Shown here piece by piece: positions 63,047 to 64,000 of a stretch of DNA of 64,000 nt; the first letter of the stretch is position 1, and each line of letters opens with the position of its first letter. Below the pieces are notes generated by a model. The model made no database searches, was not told where the DNA came from, and worked only from the letters and a program-made list of their open reading frames with translations. The position numbers and the translations under genes were made by a program. The stretch comes from Dicaeum eximium (lineage: Eukaryota > Chordata > Aves > Passeriformes > Dicaeidae), in NCBI GenBank assembly GCA_013396995.1, contig VWZP01001589.1:1387069-1451068 (forward strand), read 5' to 3'.

Positions 63047-64000
63047 CTTGATATTATATCAATTTGTTACATCCTTTCAAAATCCTGACTCACAGTTTGT
63101 GTGCATGGGAAAATTGTGTTTCACAAAATATTACTTTTGTTTTGATGTTTTCTCTGCTGGCAGTATAATGATCAACAGAAACAAGCATTTTTTTATATTT
63201 CCATTTCCACTGAAGGTGATTAAAAACTAATTGTCTGTCATTTTGTGTAACTGTGGTTTTATGTGTTGAAAACGTTCATGACAACATAAAAAATGGTTTT
63301 GATAAAAGCATAATATTTTTGAAACATAGAGAGTGATCAAAAGTGAAGATGGAAAGAAAAAGAAATTCAAAACAGCAATGCAATTTTATCTGAATATTTG
63401 ACTAGAAAGTTTTCCAATTTAGTCTGAGCTCCACTTTATCTCTGAACAAGTTCACAGGCACTTTGTCTAGAGTGGCTGACCTAGTCTCATTAGTTATGAA
63501 GAAAATTCAAACGGTTCGGAAGTTGGATGTCTCGGTAAGTTCTCTAAATCACTTGAGACAGGGACATGCAGGTTGTATTCTCCTGAGTAAAGAGCATTTT
63601 TGAGCCTGTCAGAAGCCTTTTTCCTGACAAAATAACAGGCAGATTATTGTTGGTTTTTTTCATGTAATAAAGATGATGTGCTGGACACAATGGCCTGCTG
63701 AAAGAGTGTTACTTAAAACACTGAAACAAAAAAAAGGTGTCAGGGGTTAGCATTTCTATTTTAAAGAAATATTTTCATGGGGATGCAGTATTTTTAAGAC
63801 AAAAAGACTAGGAAAATAGAAAAGCAAAGTGCATTCTAAAATTTTTGCTTTTTTCATACCATGCTTGGGAAATATTCCACTGAACTTCTAAAATCAAATA
63901 CTGCAGTGTGCATACATGCAGCTTTTGTGAACTTCTAGGAATAGAAGAGAGGTCATGTACAACTTCAATGCAGATAAACCTTTAAATTGTGGATCCAGAG
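63047..64000. other. Unique AT-rich DNA
   Basis: No gene or repeat is recognised up to the end of the window. Confidence 0.55.

Noticed and set aside
62955..63230. 91-codon frame considered as a gene
   Set aside because: The first third is CR1 peptide (SREVILPLYSALVRSHLE) and the rest runs into unrelated unique DNA.
1..64000. CRISPR arrays, bacterial operons or phage-like systems
   Set aside because: No regularly spaced repeats with unique spacers and no compact gene arrays. The repeats are those of a bird nuclear genome.

Overview
The window looks like a gene-free stretch of bird nuclear DNA. It is AT-rich, has no long open reading frame, no tRNA or rRNA, and no CpG-island-like block. The repeats point to a bird. 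There are six pieces of CR1 LINE, several with readable reverse-transcriptase peptide and the usual avian CR1 3' end. There are also five long terminal repeats (LTRs) of three avian endogenous-retrovirus families. I place it in birds with high confidence and suspect a neoavian or passerine from the LTR types, but the exact family names would need a repeat-library search.

Layout: 1-2.2 kb is unique AT-rich DNA. A CR1 3' part lies at 2.2-2.7 kb (minus). Unique DNA with short duplications runs to 8.5 kb, where a 138-bp hexamer microsatellite sits. Unique DNA runs on to 14.5 kb. Then come a CR1 3' end fused to a 5'-truncated LTR (14.5-15.2 kb), a near-complete 1.19-kb LTR of the same family with an internal 39-bp minisatellite (18.0-19.2 kb), and a long unique stretch with a heptamer repeat (23.9 kb) and a poly-A tract holding the only N (27.8 kb). 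Further on are a CR1 3' tip (29.7 kb), a second-family LTR (32.5-33.1 kb), adjoining tetramer and pentamer microsatellites (34.1 kb), and 16 kb of unique AT-rich DNA. The last part has a third-family solo LTR with an exact 5-bp target duplication (50.07-50.77 kb, minus), a GATA-type microsatellite (50.8 kb), a collapsed CR1 (52.6-52.8 kb), CR1 reverse-transcriptase pieces on opposite strands (56.6-57.3 kb minus, 62.2-63.05 kb plus), and a third copy of the first LTR family (58.7-59.8 kb).

I recognise no host gene. The window is most simply part of a gene desert or of a very long intron. Two short stretches (5.3 kb and 25.8 kb) look weakly like terminal exons, and a few unique blocks look like possible conserved non-coding elements, but none can be confirmed from this sequence alone. 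All mobile elements are broken, and no retroviral internal genes were seen. I found no previously undescribed system. The most informative points are the exact LTR boundaries, the minisatellite that grew inside one LTR, and the internal deletions of the CR1 copies.
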